The notes under the pieces are model-generated. The model worked only from the letters and a program-made list of their open reading frames with translations, ran no database searches and was not told where the DNA came from. The translations under genes and the position numbers were made by a program. Below are positions 24,581 through 32,374 of a stretch of 40,198 nt of DNA, in pieces; position 1 is the stretch's first letter, and the number at the start of each line of letters is the position of its first letter. Source of the DNA: Promethearchaeota archaeon (GTDB lineage: Archaea > Asgardarchaeota > Lokiarchaeia > Sigyniarchaeales > SOKP01); NCBI GenBank assembly GCA_016839915.1, contig JAEOTH010000021.1, forward strand, positions 1 through 40,198, given 5' to 3'.

Positions 24581-25006
24581 GTGTTAAATTTAATTATACC
24601 ATTTGTTATTCCTGAAGAAATTGAAATTGGGGATTTTAGTTCAAAAGATTTTGATCCAGATACACTTGATCTATCACAATATGGTAGATTCCTCTTGGAT
24701 GATAATCCATTAAATTTTTCAAAGGAAAGTTTTAACTTGGATAATATAACCAATCGTTTATTAATTTATCATAAAGGAGAATCATTTAATATAACTGAGA
24801 TTCTAGAAGGTAAACTTAGTGGGAGAACTATTGCTTTAGGCGATAGTGTTAGCTTAGTAATCAAATTAGACGAGAATTCTTTAGAGATGTTTACAGAAGG
24901 TGAACACACATTTAAAATAGAGAGTGATCTTGTATCAAATTTAGATATTAATTTTGAATTAAACAAAAGTAATATGAATATAAAATTTGATCCTGATAAT
25001 GCGTAA
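24581..25006 (+). CDS. hypothetical protein with a truncated EF-hand-like N-terminus
   Basis: From GTG at 24581 the product is 141 residues, acidic and mostly beta-type, with no recognised family. The same frame stays open upstream to 24458, after TGA at 24455-24457, and that part encodes a Ca2+-binding-loop-like DTNGDGKTDSLQLK. No ATG, GTG or TTG occurs in the extra 41 codons. So either the gene starts at 24581 without that motif, uses a non-standard start, or has lost its 5' part by a mutation (a C6 run at 24511-24516 is a candidate slippage point). It lies about 175 bases after the inositol-dehydrogenase-like gene. Function unknown. Confidence 0.45.
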   Translation: MLNLIIPFVIPEEIEIGDFSSKDFDPDTLDLSQYGRFLLDDNPLNFSKESFNLDNITNRLLIYHKGESFNITEILEGKLSGRTIALGDSVSLVIKLDENSLEMFTEGEHTFKIESDLVSNLDINFELNKSNMNIKFDPDNA

Positions 25007-25126
25007 TTTAGCTTATTAATAAATTACTTAATACATTATCTCTCTTTTCTTAAATCTTATTCTTATTTTTAGCTAATAAATGGGGTTTTTATTATTATTT
25101 TTAGATAATTATAAGAAGGTGTTATA

Positions 25127-25654
25127 ATGGCAGTCACAGAAGTAAAGAATAACATAAAAATTGACACATCGAAGGTTGAATTTATTTGTCCAGTGTGTAA
25201 AGCCAAGAAATTTCTAGATATTCCTAAATCGGTTATTGCTGAAGCCAAACAGTTAACAACTATGTCAATAGCTCATGGTCTAGTATGTGAACACCAATTT
25301 CAAGCATTTGTAGATAAAAATTTTCAGGTTAGAGGTTATCAGAGAGTAGATTTTGAAATTGAAAATGATGTAAATCCAGTTAACAGTTCGAATTTTAACG
25401 ATTCTAAATTCGATGATGACACATTATTTGAGAATTTGGTGTTAGAAGGTAACTATCTTGAATATAAACCTAGAGAAACTAAAAAAAAAACTGAGGTTAC
25501 CCTTCAAAATCAAAAGAATAATTCTCAGAAAAAAAATATGTCTCTTGAAGATATATATAATGAATTTTGGGAATTTATTGATGAAAATAATGAAAACTTT
25601 AGGGTTTTCATCAATAATGACTTGAGAAGAAGTCAAAACCCGCTACTTTATTGA
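25127..25654 (+). CDS. zinc-finger-like conserved archaeal protein
   Basis: 175 residues. VEFICPVCKAKKFLDIPKSVI (about 17-37) carries a CxxC. GLVCEHQFQAFVDKNFQVRGYQRVDFEIE (about 51-80) adds Cys and His, so the N-terminal 80 residues may be a zinc-binding domain. The middle is Asp/Asn-rich and the C-terminus is helical (SLEDIYNEFWEFIDENNENFRVF). Proteins with this N-terminal module are common in Asgard archaea, often near roadblock genes, but their role is not proven. A strong AAGGTG lies six bases before the ATG. It converges with the PatB/MalY gene (11 bases). Confidence 0.6.
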   Translation: MAVTEVKNNIKIDTSKVEFICPVCKAKKFLDIPKSVIAEAKQLTTMSIAHGLVCEHQFQAFVDKNFQVRGYQRVDFEIENDVNPVNSSNFNDSKFDDDTLFENLVLEGNYLEYKPRETKKKTEVTLQNQKNNSQKKNMSLEDIYNEFWEFIDENNENFRVFINNDLRRSQNPLLY

Positions 25655-25665
25655 TCTAAAAGGAT

Positions 25666-26853
25666 TTATGTTCCACATAACACATTAAATATCCGGTTCA
25701 TGCATTCTTTTAAGATCGATTGTGGACATCCTACGTTTATTCTCTCAAATCCTTCTCCACCTGGACCGAATATTTTACCATCATCCAATGCTACTTTTGC
25801 TTTTGTAAGCATAAAATCGCTAAGTTTTTCATCATCCATCCCTAATCTATTACAATCTAACCAAGCAAGATAGGTTCCTTCAGGATCAATGAAATCAATA
25901 TTAGGGAGATTTTCTTTAATAAAATTCTTTAAAAATTCAAAATTAGCTTCAATATACTTTAAAACTTGATCTAACCATTCCTCCCCTTCATTGTAAGCTG
26001 CTATTAATGCTACTATACCAAACGCATTAGGACTCATAACACTATTCCTCTTGGAAATTGTATTTGAAAATGATTCCCTCTTTTTCTCATCTGGAATAAT
26101 TATATTAGAAGTTTTTAGACCAGCAATATTGAATGTTTTACTTGGTGCGGTACACATTATCGTATTATTCTCAAATTCTTTTGAGATTGTTGAAAATAGA
26201 GTATGCTTATAACCTGAAAGGATCAGATCATGGTGAATCTCATCTGAAATTATTAAGATATCATTCTCTAAACATATGTCTCCAAGTTTTTTAAGTTCTT
26301 TTTCAGTCCATACGCGTCCAACAGGGTTATGAGGACTACAGAGAATAAACATCTTTGTTAGCGGGTCCTTAGCTTTCACTTCAAAATCATCAAAATCAAA
26401 AGTATATCTCTGATTCTCATAATGTAATTGATTTGCTAATAGTACACGTCCATTATTTTCTATAGCACTAAAAAAGGGATAATACACAGGTGGTTGGACA
26501 ATTACCTTCTCTCCTACATTAGTAAACGTTTGAACTAACATATAAATAGCTGGAACAATCCCAGGACTGAATATTATCCACTCATTATCAATTTCCCATC
26601 CATGTCTTCGTTTCATCCAATTTGAAACCGCATTTAAATATGTAGGTGTTTTATACCAGCTATATCCATAAATTTCTTGCGAAGCTCTCTTTTTTAAAGC
26701 ATCAATTACAGGTTGAGGACATTGGAAATCCATATCAGCAACCCAAAGAGGTAAAACATCATCGGTTTTAAAATGCTCTTTAAGAAAATCTTTATCCCAT
26801 TTAACTGAGTTAGTGCCAGAACGGTCGATTATTCTATCAAAATCATATTTCAT
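25666..26853 (-). CDS. PatB/MalY-type PLP-dependent C-S lyase
   Basis: A fold-type I PLP enzyme of the MalY/PatB family, which cleaves cystathionine or cysteine-S-conjugates by beta-elimination. Family markers are KYDFDRIIDRSGTNSVKWD at the N-terminus, LPLWVADMDFQCPQPVIDAL, CSPHNPVGRVWTEKEL (substrate-loop), ISDEIHHDLIL (PLP Asp), and APSKTFNIAGLK with the Schiff-base Lys. The C-terminus GGEGFERINVGCP carries the conserved Arg. The ATG at 26853 (MKYDFD) matches the family; an ATG five codons upstream is less likely. Length (about 395) is usual. A role in sulfur amino acid metabolism is likely. Confidence 0.9.
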   Translation of the reverse strand: MKYDFDRIIDRSGTNSVKWDKDFLKEHFKTDDVLPLWVADMDFQCPQPVIDALKKRASQEIYGYSWYKTPTYLNAVSNWMKRRHGWEIDNEWIIFSPGIVPAIYMLVQTFTNVGEKVIVQPPVYYPFFSAIENNGRVLLANQLHYENQRYTFDFDDFEVKAKDPLTKMFILCSPHNPVGRVWTEKELKKLGDICLENDILIISDEIHHDLILSGYKHTLFSTISKEFENNTIMCTAPSKTFNIAGLKTSNIIIPDEKKRESFSNTISKRNSVMSPNAFGIVALIAAYNEGEEWLDQVLKYIEANFEFLKNFIKENLPNIDFIDPEGTYLAWLDCNRLGMDDEKLSDFMLTKAKVALDDGKIFGPGGEGFERINVGCPQSILKECMNRIFNVLCGT

Positions 26854-27027
26854 AATGAATCTAAACATGTAAATTAAGAGTCTTTTTTAAATCTTTATCA
26901 GAAGGCAGTGAACAATGCAATCATTAAAGAACATAATATAAAAATTTGATTTATAAAAGAAAAGTAATAATATATAGCCCTCTATTTATATCTTTTGTAA
27001 ATCTGAAAGAAATGAATGGTTATATAA

Positions 27028-27161
27028 TGCCAAGGGAGAGAGATTCCAAAAAACTCGAAAAGGGCTTTTTCTTTGAACTCTCGATACCTAGATCTTCAGT
27101 CTAGTGCGTTCCCGGGTTTCGCGGATCTTCAGAAAAAGAAAACCCACTACGCCACCTTGGC
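27028..27161 (-). tRNA. tRNA-Phe(GAA) with two non-canonical introns
   Basis: Acceptor GCCAAGG (27161-27155) pairs with CCTTGGC, discriminator A at 27028, CCA not encoded. The anticodon stem CTAGA/TCTAG holds a continuous loop CTGAAGA (GAA). The D-stem GCGT/ACGC encloses about 39 nt and the T-stem GAGAG/CTCTC about 37 nt, both far too long. Removing 30 nt from the D-loop (27111-27140) leaves AGTGGGTTA, and removing 30 nt from the T-loop (27042-27071) leaves TTCAAAT, giving a 74-nt tRNA with every conserved base. Bulge-helix-bulge forms can be drawn at both sites: TGGG/CCCG in the D-loop and TTCA/GGAA in the T-loop, each with a weak pair. Exact borders may shift by a base. Confidence 0.85.
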
Positions 27162-27308
27162 GATATTAAGAATTTTTATTTCATAAAACATTCAAGTTTT
27201 TAAAATATCAAAATTCGTAATTTAAAAAGGGAAAAATATCATATAAATTTTTTTCTATAGAATTTTATTTTCTCAAGATTTCTCAGCTTATTTATTAAGA
27301 CTGATATA

Positions 27309-27737
27309 TTATTTATTTTCCATTCTATGTTTAATTTTTATGATCAAGATTGCTAAAGATGCTGCTATGCAAACCGCAAAATATACCAGCATGTAGGGAC
27401 CTCCCCCTAACTGGGCAGTTGGGGTTGTAACCCTAGAAATTAATGCTGCCCCTAAAAAATAAATAGCTGGTATTACAGGAAGTATTATTGGGACTAATTG
27501 TCGAGCTTTAAGTCCAATCAATATGAACATAATTCCCGTGAGATAATTTGAAATTCCAAAGATCCCTAATAAAAGCATCTGATTATCCACGCCGCCAGAT
27601 AAATCAATTACAAAAATGTTGTTAGCTGCAAATTCAAGTATGACAGTATGCATAAATCCTCTAAACAAATCAAAGCAACCAAGGCAAATCATTATTATCC
27701 AAGCAAATTTCGGACATTTTATATTATTAATATCCAT
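27309..27737 (-). CDS. small membrane protein, four predicted TM helices
   Basis: 142 residues with hydrophobic segments near 12-32 (WIIMICLGCFDLFRGFMHT), 45-70, 75-95 and 112-135. A short hydrophilic loop near 98-110 (RVTTPTAQLGG) is probably extracellular. The combination CFDLFRGFMHT then GISNYLTGIMFILIGLKARQLVP recalls small archaeal membrane families of the DUF4267/DoxX-like kind, but I cannot assign it. It lies downstream of and on the same strand as the AlkD-like gene, at about 85 bases. Confidence 0.6.
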   Translation of the reverse strand: MDINNIKCPKFAWIIMICLGCFDLFRGFMHTVILEFAANNIFVIDLSGGVDNQMLLLGIFGISNYLTGIMFILIGLKARQLVPIILPVIPAIYFLGAALISRVTTPTAQLGGGPYMLVYFAVCIAASLAILIIKIKHRMENK

Positions 27738-27821
27738 TTGAGTATAACTTCCATATTCTAATTATAGTTACTATAATGAAAAATGAGACAAAAGATTAAT
27801 ATAACGTTTGATTTGAATCTT

Positions 27822-28562
27822 TTATTTTTTTAATATCCACATCCTTTTTTCTTTAGGTAATTTTTCGCTAGCATATCTAAGAATTAGTTGGGGAAGACTT
27901 TCTTTATTCATCATTAAGTAGTTGAAAATTGAGTCAGGTTTATATTTTGAGCAAGTTTTTAGGAGCCAACCAATTCCTTTTTGAGTATAGTCTTCGGTAT
28001 ATTTAAGCATTTTTTCTACAAATTCAAATACATAATCCTCGCCAAATCCTTTTTTAATCATTATAATTTTAAGTAGAATTACTATTGATGCTCTTCTAAC
28101 CCAAAGATTTTCAGATTTAGACCATTTTTCAATGGTGTTTTCAGCTAATTTTTTATTATTTTTCTTTCCCAAATATGGTCCAATAACTCTGATACAACTG
28201 CTATCGCAAATTGCCCATGTATCACAATAGTTAGAAATCATATCTTCAAACAAATCTATAGTAGCGTGATTGAAATTCTTGTTAAAATGATTAAGAAAAA
28301 AAATCCCTGCAAATTTCTCTTCATGAACATTTGAACTAACTAAATTTTTAAATATAGAAACAGCATCTTCATAGTTGCATTCAATTTTCTTATAAATGGC
28401 CTTTGTAATTTTTTCTATATCAGAGATCTTATGTCCATAACCTAAAAAATTAGGATTATATGAATTCAGTATTTTATTCCTTCGAGTAATTTGTTCGGGA
28501 GTTAATTTGGGAGATGTATTTTTCAATTCTTCAATTATTTCTTGGGTTATTTTCTCTATCAT
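27822..28562 (-). CDS. AlkD-like DNA glycosylase (HEAT-repeat DNA alkylation repair)
   Basis: 246 residues made of HEAT-like helical pairs. The family signature is CDTWAICDSSCIRVIG (113-128), with conserved Trp116 and Asp120, followed by WSKSENLWVRRASIVILLK (147-165) carrying the Arg pair that contacts DNA. AlkD excises N3- and N7-alkyl purines without flipping the base. Its ATG overlaps the stop of the preceding radical SAM gene by four bases (ATGA), so translation is coupled and the two may share a DNA-damage role. Length is usual (about 230). Confidence 0.85.
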   Translation of the reverse strand: MIEKITQEIIEELKNTSPKLTPEQITRRNKILNSYNPNFLGYGHKISDIEKITKAIYKKIECNYEDAVSIFKNLVSSNVHEEKFAGIFFLNHFNKNFNHATIDLFEDMISNYCDTWAICDSSCIRVIGPYLGKKNNKKLAENTIEKWSKSENLWVRRASIVILLKIIMIKKGFGEDYVFEFVEKMLKYTEDYTQKGIGWLLKTCSKYKPDSIFNYLMMNKESLPQLILRYASEKLPKEKRMWILKK

Positions 28563-29695
28563 AGAAATTTTTCTAATCCTTTTTTCTGTTTTATTTCTTT
28601 ACTTTTTTCTAAGTATGGTTTAACAAAATTTATTATTTTCGAATTGAAACTTTTTAATATATGTAATTCTCCTCTTCTATAAACATCTAGAATTGATTCT
28701 TCAAGGTTATTAAGGTTCAAACCTGCCCACATCATAGATTTATTCGACTTACCTGTTTGCAGTGAATCTATGTATTCTTTATTTAAGAGTAATTCTGAAA
28801 CCTTATAATTCCATTTACGGTAATCTGAAGGAATCCAACGTTTTACCCGAATCTTAACTCCATATTTTTGAGATAATTTCAATAATTTAGAATTAATTTT
28901 TTTACAATAATCGGATGGTGGGTGCATTTCCCCCTTATAAAGGTTCTTAAGAAGCTTCTCGACATGCATATATTTACTATTTCTTAATTTATTAAAAAAG
29001 TATCCTGCTTGAGAATCGCGCAGCGTTAATCCCGGCGAGAATAATACGAAATCGGCACCAGCTTCTTTAGATTTTCTTATTACGTCTTCTAAGTTTTCAT
29101 CATTATCTTCTAGGAATGGGATTATAGGAATGAAATATGTCCCAACTTGAATATTAGGAGCTTCTTTCTTTATTTTTTTTAATGCTTCAAGTCGCTCCGA
29201 AGGTAGAGAAGAATAAGGTTCTAGGAAATTCGCTAATTCTTCATTTATAATTGATATAGAGAATCCTATAGTACACCATGTGTCGTCTGCAATTTTTTTA
29301 AGAATATCAACATCTCGTGTAACTAGTTTTGACTTAGTAGCGATATTAATTGGAAATTTATATTTTGCTATAACTTTCAAGACTTTTCTCGTATGTTCAA
29401 TCTTTTTTTCTATTTGTTGATAAGCATCATTTACGCCACCTGGAGCAATTACATCAGGTAATAATGTACGAGCTTTTTTAAGTCTCTGATCCAGTTTTTT
29501 GTCAAAATTAGTCTTTATAATCACTTCATTTTCGAAATCGTCTATGTAATATCGTTCACTTCGTGCATCGCAGTATATACAGGCATGAGCACATCCTGAA
29601 TATGTATTTAAAGTATAACGCGACCAAAACCATGAATCTGGATATTTTAACTTATTTATAACAGACTTAAATTCTTTATAAATGTATTTGACCAT
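28559..29695 (-). CDS. SPL-like radical SAM protein (COG1533)
   Basis: The protein (from ATG at 29695; a TTG at 29725 is in frame) has the cluster TYSGCAHACIYCDARSERYY with Cys35, Cys39 and Cys42 as CxxxCxxC. Then TKSKLVTRDVDILKKI, VGTYFIPIIPFLEDN and LFSPGLTLR build the TIM barrel as in SplB-type proteins. Related bacterial proteins repair spore photoproduct, but most archaeal members lack a proven substrate. It overlaps the AlkD-like start by four bases (ATGA). It therefore may act on a nucleic-acid lesion. C-terminal 80 residues are Lys-rich. Confidence 0.85.
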   Translation of the reverse strand: MVKYIYKEFKSVINKLKYPDSWFWSRYTLNTYSGCAHACIYCDARSERYYIDDFENEVIIKTNFDKKLDQRLKKARTLLPDVIAPGGVNDAYQQIEKKIEHTRKVLKVIAKYKFPINIATKSKLVTRDVDILKKIADDTWCTIGFSISIINEELANFLEPYSSLPSERLEALKKIKKEAPNIQVGTYFIPIIPFLEDNDENLEDVIRKSKEAGADFVLFSPGLTLRDSQAGYFFNKLRNSKYMHVEKLLKNLYKGEMHPPSDYCKKINSKLLKLSQKYGVKIRVKRWIPSDYRKWNYKVSELLLNKEYIDSLQTGKSNKSMMWAGLNLNNLEESILDVYRRGELHILKSFNSKIINFVKPYLEKSKEIKQKKGLEKFL

Positions 29696-29775
29696 TATGA
29701 TAATGAATGTTTTAGTATTGGTCAATAATAAAATAAAGAATTTAAGATTAATTGAAAGAGGAAAACATAAAAAGC

Positions 29776-29958
29776 GAAAAAACGCCTTTTAAACACTATT
29801 TTTGAAGTGATCTAATATGGAAATGGAATGTATTTAGCGGGCGTTTTTTCAACTGTAACATACAATTATGTATATATAATTGTATGGTTTTTGAAATATT
29901 TTAAAAAAAATCATTTCTTTTCTATAATTCAAAACTTCGTGAAACCATCCTTTCACGA
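29776..29958. other. cluster of inverted repeats downstream of tRNA-Gly
   Basis: Three perfect repeats lie in the 276-base gap between the SPL-like gene and tRNA-Gly: GAAAAAACGCC (29776-29786) with GGCGTTTTTTC (29840-29850); CATACAATTA (29859-29868) with TAATTGTATG (29877-29886); and TCGTGAAA (29937-29944) with TTTCACGA (29951-29958). They could be parts of a small RNA, terminators or an operator. I find no ORF here. The first pair is the most G+C-rich and brackets 53 bases. Confidence 0.35.
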
Positions 29959-30001
29959 TCTTCTTTATAAATACTAAGGGTTAGCATATGGATACTAAAT
30001 A

Positions 30002-30073
30002 TGCGCCCGCCGGGAATTGAACCCGGGTCCCAGAATTGGAAGTCCTGGATGATAGCCACTACACAACGAGCGC
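30002..30073 (-). tRNA. tRNA-Gly(UCC)
   Basis: A 72-nt cloverleaf without intron. Acceptor GCGCTCG pairs with CGGGCGC (one T.G pair), discriminator A at 30002, CCA not encoded. The anticodon stem CAGGA/TTCTG holds loop CTTCCAA (anticodon TCC). The T-arm is CCGGG-TTCAATT-CCCGG. It lies 75 bases downstream of the Nep1 gene on the same strand and may be co-transcribed. Confidence 0.92.
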
Positions 30074-30147
30074 ATGTTATCCGTTTGAATAAAATTAGTA
30101 TTAAATAAAGTGTTTAATTTCTTTTAACTTTTCTGCTTTTAGTAATT

Positions 30148-30819
30148 TTAGATTATTTTATGATAGAATTCATAGTAATTAATAATTTTACTAATAACCA
30201 CCCAAGCATCGAGGGAATAATTTGATATTGAAATTACATTATTTGATAAATTTAAAATTTCTTGTGAGAATTTGCTTTTCTGAAACCCACCAATAATTGC
30301 TACGACTGGTTTGGAGGTATCACCAATAAATTTGTAATAGTCATAAATTAGTTTACCTTTACTTGAAAATAGAAAAATTTCTGGATTTTTAAATTTGTCA
30401 ATTAGATTTTGTAAAGTTCCTTCACGTTGAGAAATTAGTTGAATTCCATTTGCATTTATACTACCCTCAATTAGAAGCTTTGCCATTAATCCTTTAAATC
30501 GATTATAATTTCTTGCTATTCTAATATCTGAATCAAATTTAAAAATCTTGTTATTTATGGTATGAATAAATAAGCTTAAATTACCAATCTTATTTAAGGG
30601 GGATCCTAAAGCATTAAGTAAACATAAATGAGCAATATCTGGACGTCCTCTTTTTCCTGGATTGTCCAGATTCTTCATTGCTGTGTGATGTAGGGCATTA
30701 TCTAATAGTTGCGATGCGTAGATTTGTGAAGAAAAATTTTTTCTCACAGCAGAATGGTGTCTTATTTCTCTGGGTATTAATTCTATTCCACAATCTACTA
30801 AGATAATAATTAATGGCAT
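30148..30819 (-). CDS. nep1: Nep1/Emg1 rRNA pseudouridine N1-methyltransferase
   Basis: SPOUT-fold Nep1 methylates the hypermodified pseudouridine of helix 35 in 16S rRNA. LIIILVDCGIELIPREIRHHSAVRKN forms the N-terminal strand-helix, DNPGKRGRPDIAHLCLLNALGSPLNK (about 52-78) carries the diagnostic RGRPDIxH motif, VAIIGGFQKSKFS is the SAM-binding knot region. Family length is 210-250. It is the third gene of a leftward set (YhbY, Rpp21, Nep1), two bases after the Rpp21 stop, and is followed by tRNA-Gly. The eukaryotic ortholog is an essential small-subunit assembly factor. Confidence 0.92.
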   Translation of the reverse strand: MPLIIILVDCGIELIPREIRHHSAVRKNFSSQIYASQLLDNALHHTAMKNLDNPGKRGRPDIAHLCLLNALGSPLNKIGNLSLFIHTINNKIFKFDSDIRIARNYNRFKGLMAKLLIEGSINANGIQLISQREGTLQNLIDKFKNPEIFLFSSKGKLIYDYYKFIGDTSKPVVAIIGGFQKSKFSQEILNLSNNVISISNYSLDAWVVISKIINYYEFYHKII

Positions 30820-30821
30820 TT

Positions 30822-31172
30822 TTATGCTTTATTCTTATTAAATTTAGATTTAATATAATACCGGGTTATATTAGTGCAATTTAAACACGTTATAGAGACA
30901 TGAGAACCCCGTTTTTTCTGTGAATGCATTCTAACCCTGTAATTTATCCCTGGGTATAAAAATTTTTTACACTTATGGCATATCCGTTTTTTCCACTCAA
31001 AAGGAATCGATATTTTAGCTCTTTGGGCGTACCGTCTTGCTAAAAAAACATATCGATCTGCTAAAGTTTTATTTTCCGGAAAAATCTCATGAGCTTTTTG
31101 AAATAAATAAAGCATTCGGGATTTTGCTATTTTTTTTATTATGTGTTTTGTATTTTTTTTACGTTTAGGCAT
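30822..31172 (-). CDS. rnp4: RNase P protein subunit Rpp21/Rpr2
   Basis: 116 residues. The archaeal Rpp21 (Rnp4) family is basic and zinc-binding; RICHKCKKFLYPG (63-75) and SITCLNCTNITRYY (93-106) provide the two CxxC pairs. The helical N-terminus (ADRYVFLARRYAQRAK) matches the family's conserved helix that contacts Rpp29. It supports processing of the 5' end of tRNA. It is between the YhbY and Nep1 genes, two bases from Nep1, in an order that also occurs in other archaea near the eS19 gene. Confidence 0.9.
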   Translation of the reverse strand: MPKRKKNTKHIIKKIAKSRMLYLFQKAHEIFPENKTLADRYVFLARRYAQRAKISIPFEWKKRICHKCKKFLYPGINYRVRMHSQKKRGSHVSITCLNCTNITRYYIKSKFNKNKA

Positions 31173-31193
31173 TTAGATTATCTTAGGGGATTT

Positions 31194-31466
31194 TTATTTA
31201 AATTTTGTAATGTTTTCAAGAGAAAGTATGAAAATTTTACCTCTAATATCTATTATATAAGAATTCGTTAACTTCGAAATTTTTTGAGCTAATTCTTTTA
31301 TATTTGATTTTTTAGCAATAGATCTTAATGCTTTTACTTTTATGACTTTAAATCTCTTTAGTAACTTTACAACATGGCTGATAAACTCATCTGATACTCC
31401 TTGTTTACCTAAAATGCAATGTGGATGTGAAAGGAGAGTTTTTTTAAATTCTCTTTGATAACTCAT
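31194..31466 (-). CDS. YhbY/CRM-domain RNA-binding protein
   Basis: A 90-residue single CRM domain: SHPHCILGKQGVSDEFISHVVKLLKRFKVIKVKAL (13-47) gives the GxxG loop and strand-helix of the YhbY fold, followed by the Ile/Leu-rich second helix and YIIDIRGKIFILSL. Such proteins bind pre-ribosomal RNA and help large-subunit assembly. It is the first gene of the leftward set YhbY-Rpp21-Nep1, divergent from eS19 by 95 bases, a shared promoter region. Confidence 0.88.
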   Translation of the reverse strand: MSYQREFKKTLLSHPHCILGKQGVSDEFISHVVKLLKRFKVIKVKALRSIAKKSNIKELAQKISKLTNSYIIDIRGKIFILSLENITKFK

Positions 31467-31561
31467 GGTCCCAGAACACAGAAAATACGAAAAATTTTTA
31501 ATTTATTCTGACTTTTAAAACGTATCATATTTAATAAAGAAGGATAGAATTAAAGATTAAC

Positions 31562-31987
31562 ATGTCGATTTTTCTACTAAACGCTGAAATGCTCATTGAA
31601 GCAATTGCGGAGAAACTCAAGGAATATCCTGAAGTTTCGCCACCTGAAGGTTCAGAATTTTGGAAGACCGCATTTTTTAAAGAATTAGCACCACATGATT
31701 CAGAAAATTTTTGGTATATCAGATGTGCTTCAATTCTTAGAAAAGTAAAGAAATATGGGCCAATAGGAGTAAATAAACTAAGAAAATTTTATGGAGGACG
31801 GAATAGAAAAGGACCAGGACTTAATCATTCTGCTAAAGGAAGTGGTAAAATTATACGCCTGGCCTTACAACAACTAGAAAATGCAAATTTACTCGATAAC
31901 ATAGAAAAAGAAGGAAGAGTTGTTTCAGCTGAAGGCATAAGTATGTTAGAAAGAACGGCATATGCAATTTCAAGACAAAAAACATAA
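31562..31987 (+). CDS. rps19e: ribosomal protein eS19
   Basis: 141 residues with the eS19 features: FWKTAFFKELAPHDSENFWYIRCASILRKVKKYGPIGVNKLRKFYGGRNRKG (about 29-80) and GSGKIIRLALQQLENANLLDN. It is a small-subunit head protein of archaea and eukaryotes, involved in rRNA maturation. It is the first gene of a long rightward series (PDCD5, eL39, eL31, aIF6, LX, prefoldin alpha, FtsY, SecE) that is conserved in archaea. Confidence 0.95.
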   Translation: MSIFLLNAEMLIEAIAEKLKEYPEVSPPEGSEFWKTAFFKELAPHDSENFWYIRCASILRKVKKYGPIGVNKLRKFYGGRNRKGPGLNHSAKGSGKIIRLALQQLENANLLDNIEKEGRVVSAEGISMLERTAYAISRQKT

Positions 31988-32012
31988 AACTTTTAATAGT
32001 TAGGGATTTAGA

Positions 32013-32354
32013 GTGAGTAATGACGAAGAATTAGACGATATTAGAAGGAGAAAATTAGCAGAATTACAACAACAAGCAGCCCAGCAACAAATAGCTGAAG
32101 CTCAACAAAAAGAGTTTGAAGGAAAGAAATACCAGCTTATGCGTAAAATTTTATCACCAGAAGGTAGACAGAGATTAGAAAATATTCGAATGGTTAAACC
32201 CCAATTTGCAGAACAAATAGAGTTGCAATTGATTCAATTATTTCAAGCGGGAAAACTAAGAGGTGCTACTCCATTGCCAGATAATGCATTTAAAAAACTA
32301 TTAGAACAAATTTCTTCTTTTGATAAAAAAAAGGAATATAAAATTAAAAAATAA
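32013..32354 (+). CDS. PDCD5-family DNA-binding protein
   Basis: 113 residues from a GTG at 32013: the N-terminal helix is Gln/Arg-rich (IRRRKLAELQQQAAQQQIAEAQQKE), then the core LMRKILSPEGRQRLENIRMVKPQFAEQIELQLIQL and the basic C-terminus. It belongs to the PDCD5/TFAR19 family (archaeal homologs bind DNA). In archaea it typically follows eS19 as here (25 bases). The role in the translation series is uncertain. Confidence 0.9.
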   Translation: MSNDEELDDIRRRKLAELQQQAAQQQIAEAQQKEFEGKKYQLMRKILSPEGRQRLENIRMVKPQFAEQIELQLIQLFQAGKLRGATPLPDNAFKKLLEQISSFDKKKEYKIKK

Positions 32355-32374
32355 TTATAAAAGGAGTATGTAAA

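Noticed and set aside
27091-27140. Reading the intron copy CTGAAGATC as the true anticodon of tRNA-Phe
   Set aside because: No 5-bp stem can be formed around it, whereas CTAGA/TCTAG around the second copy is perfect and fits the D-stem and variable loop.
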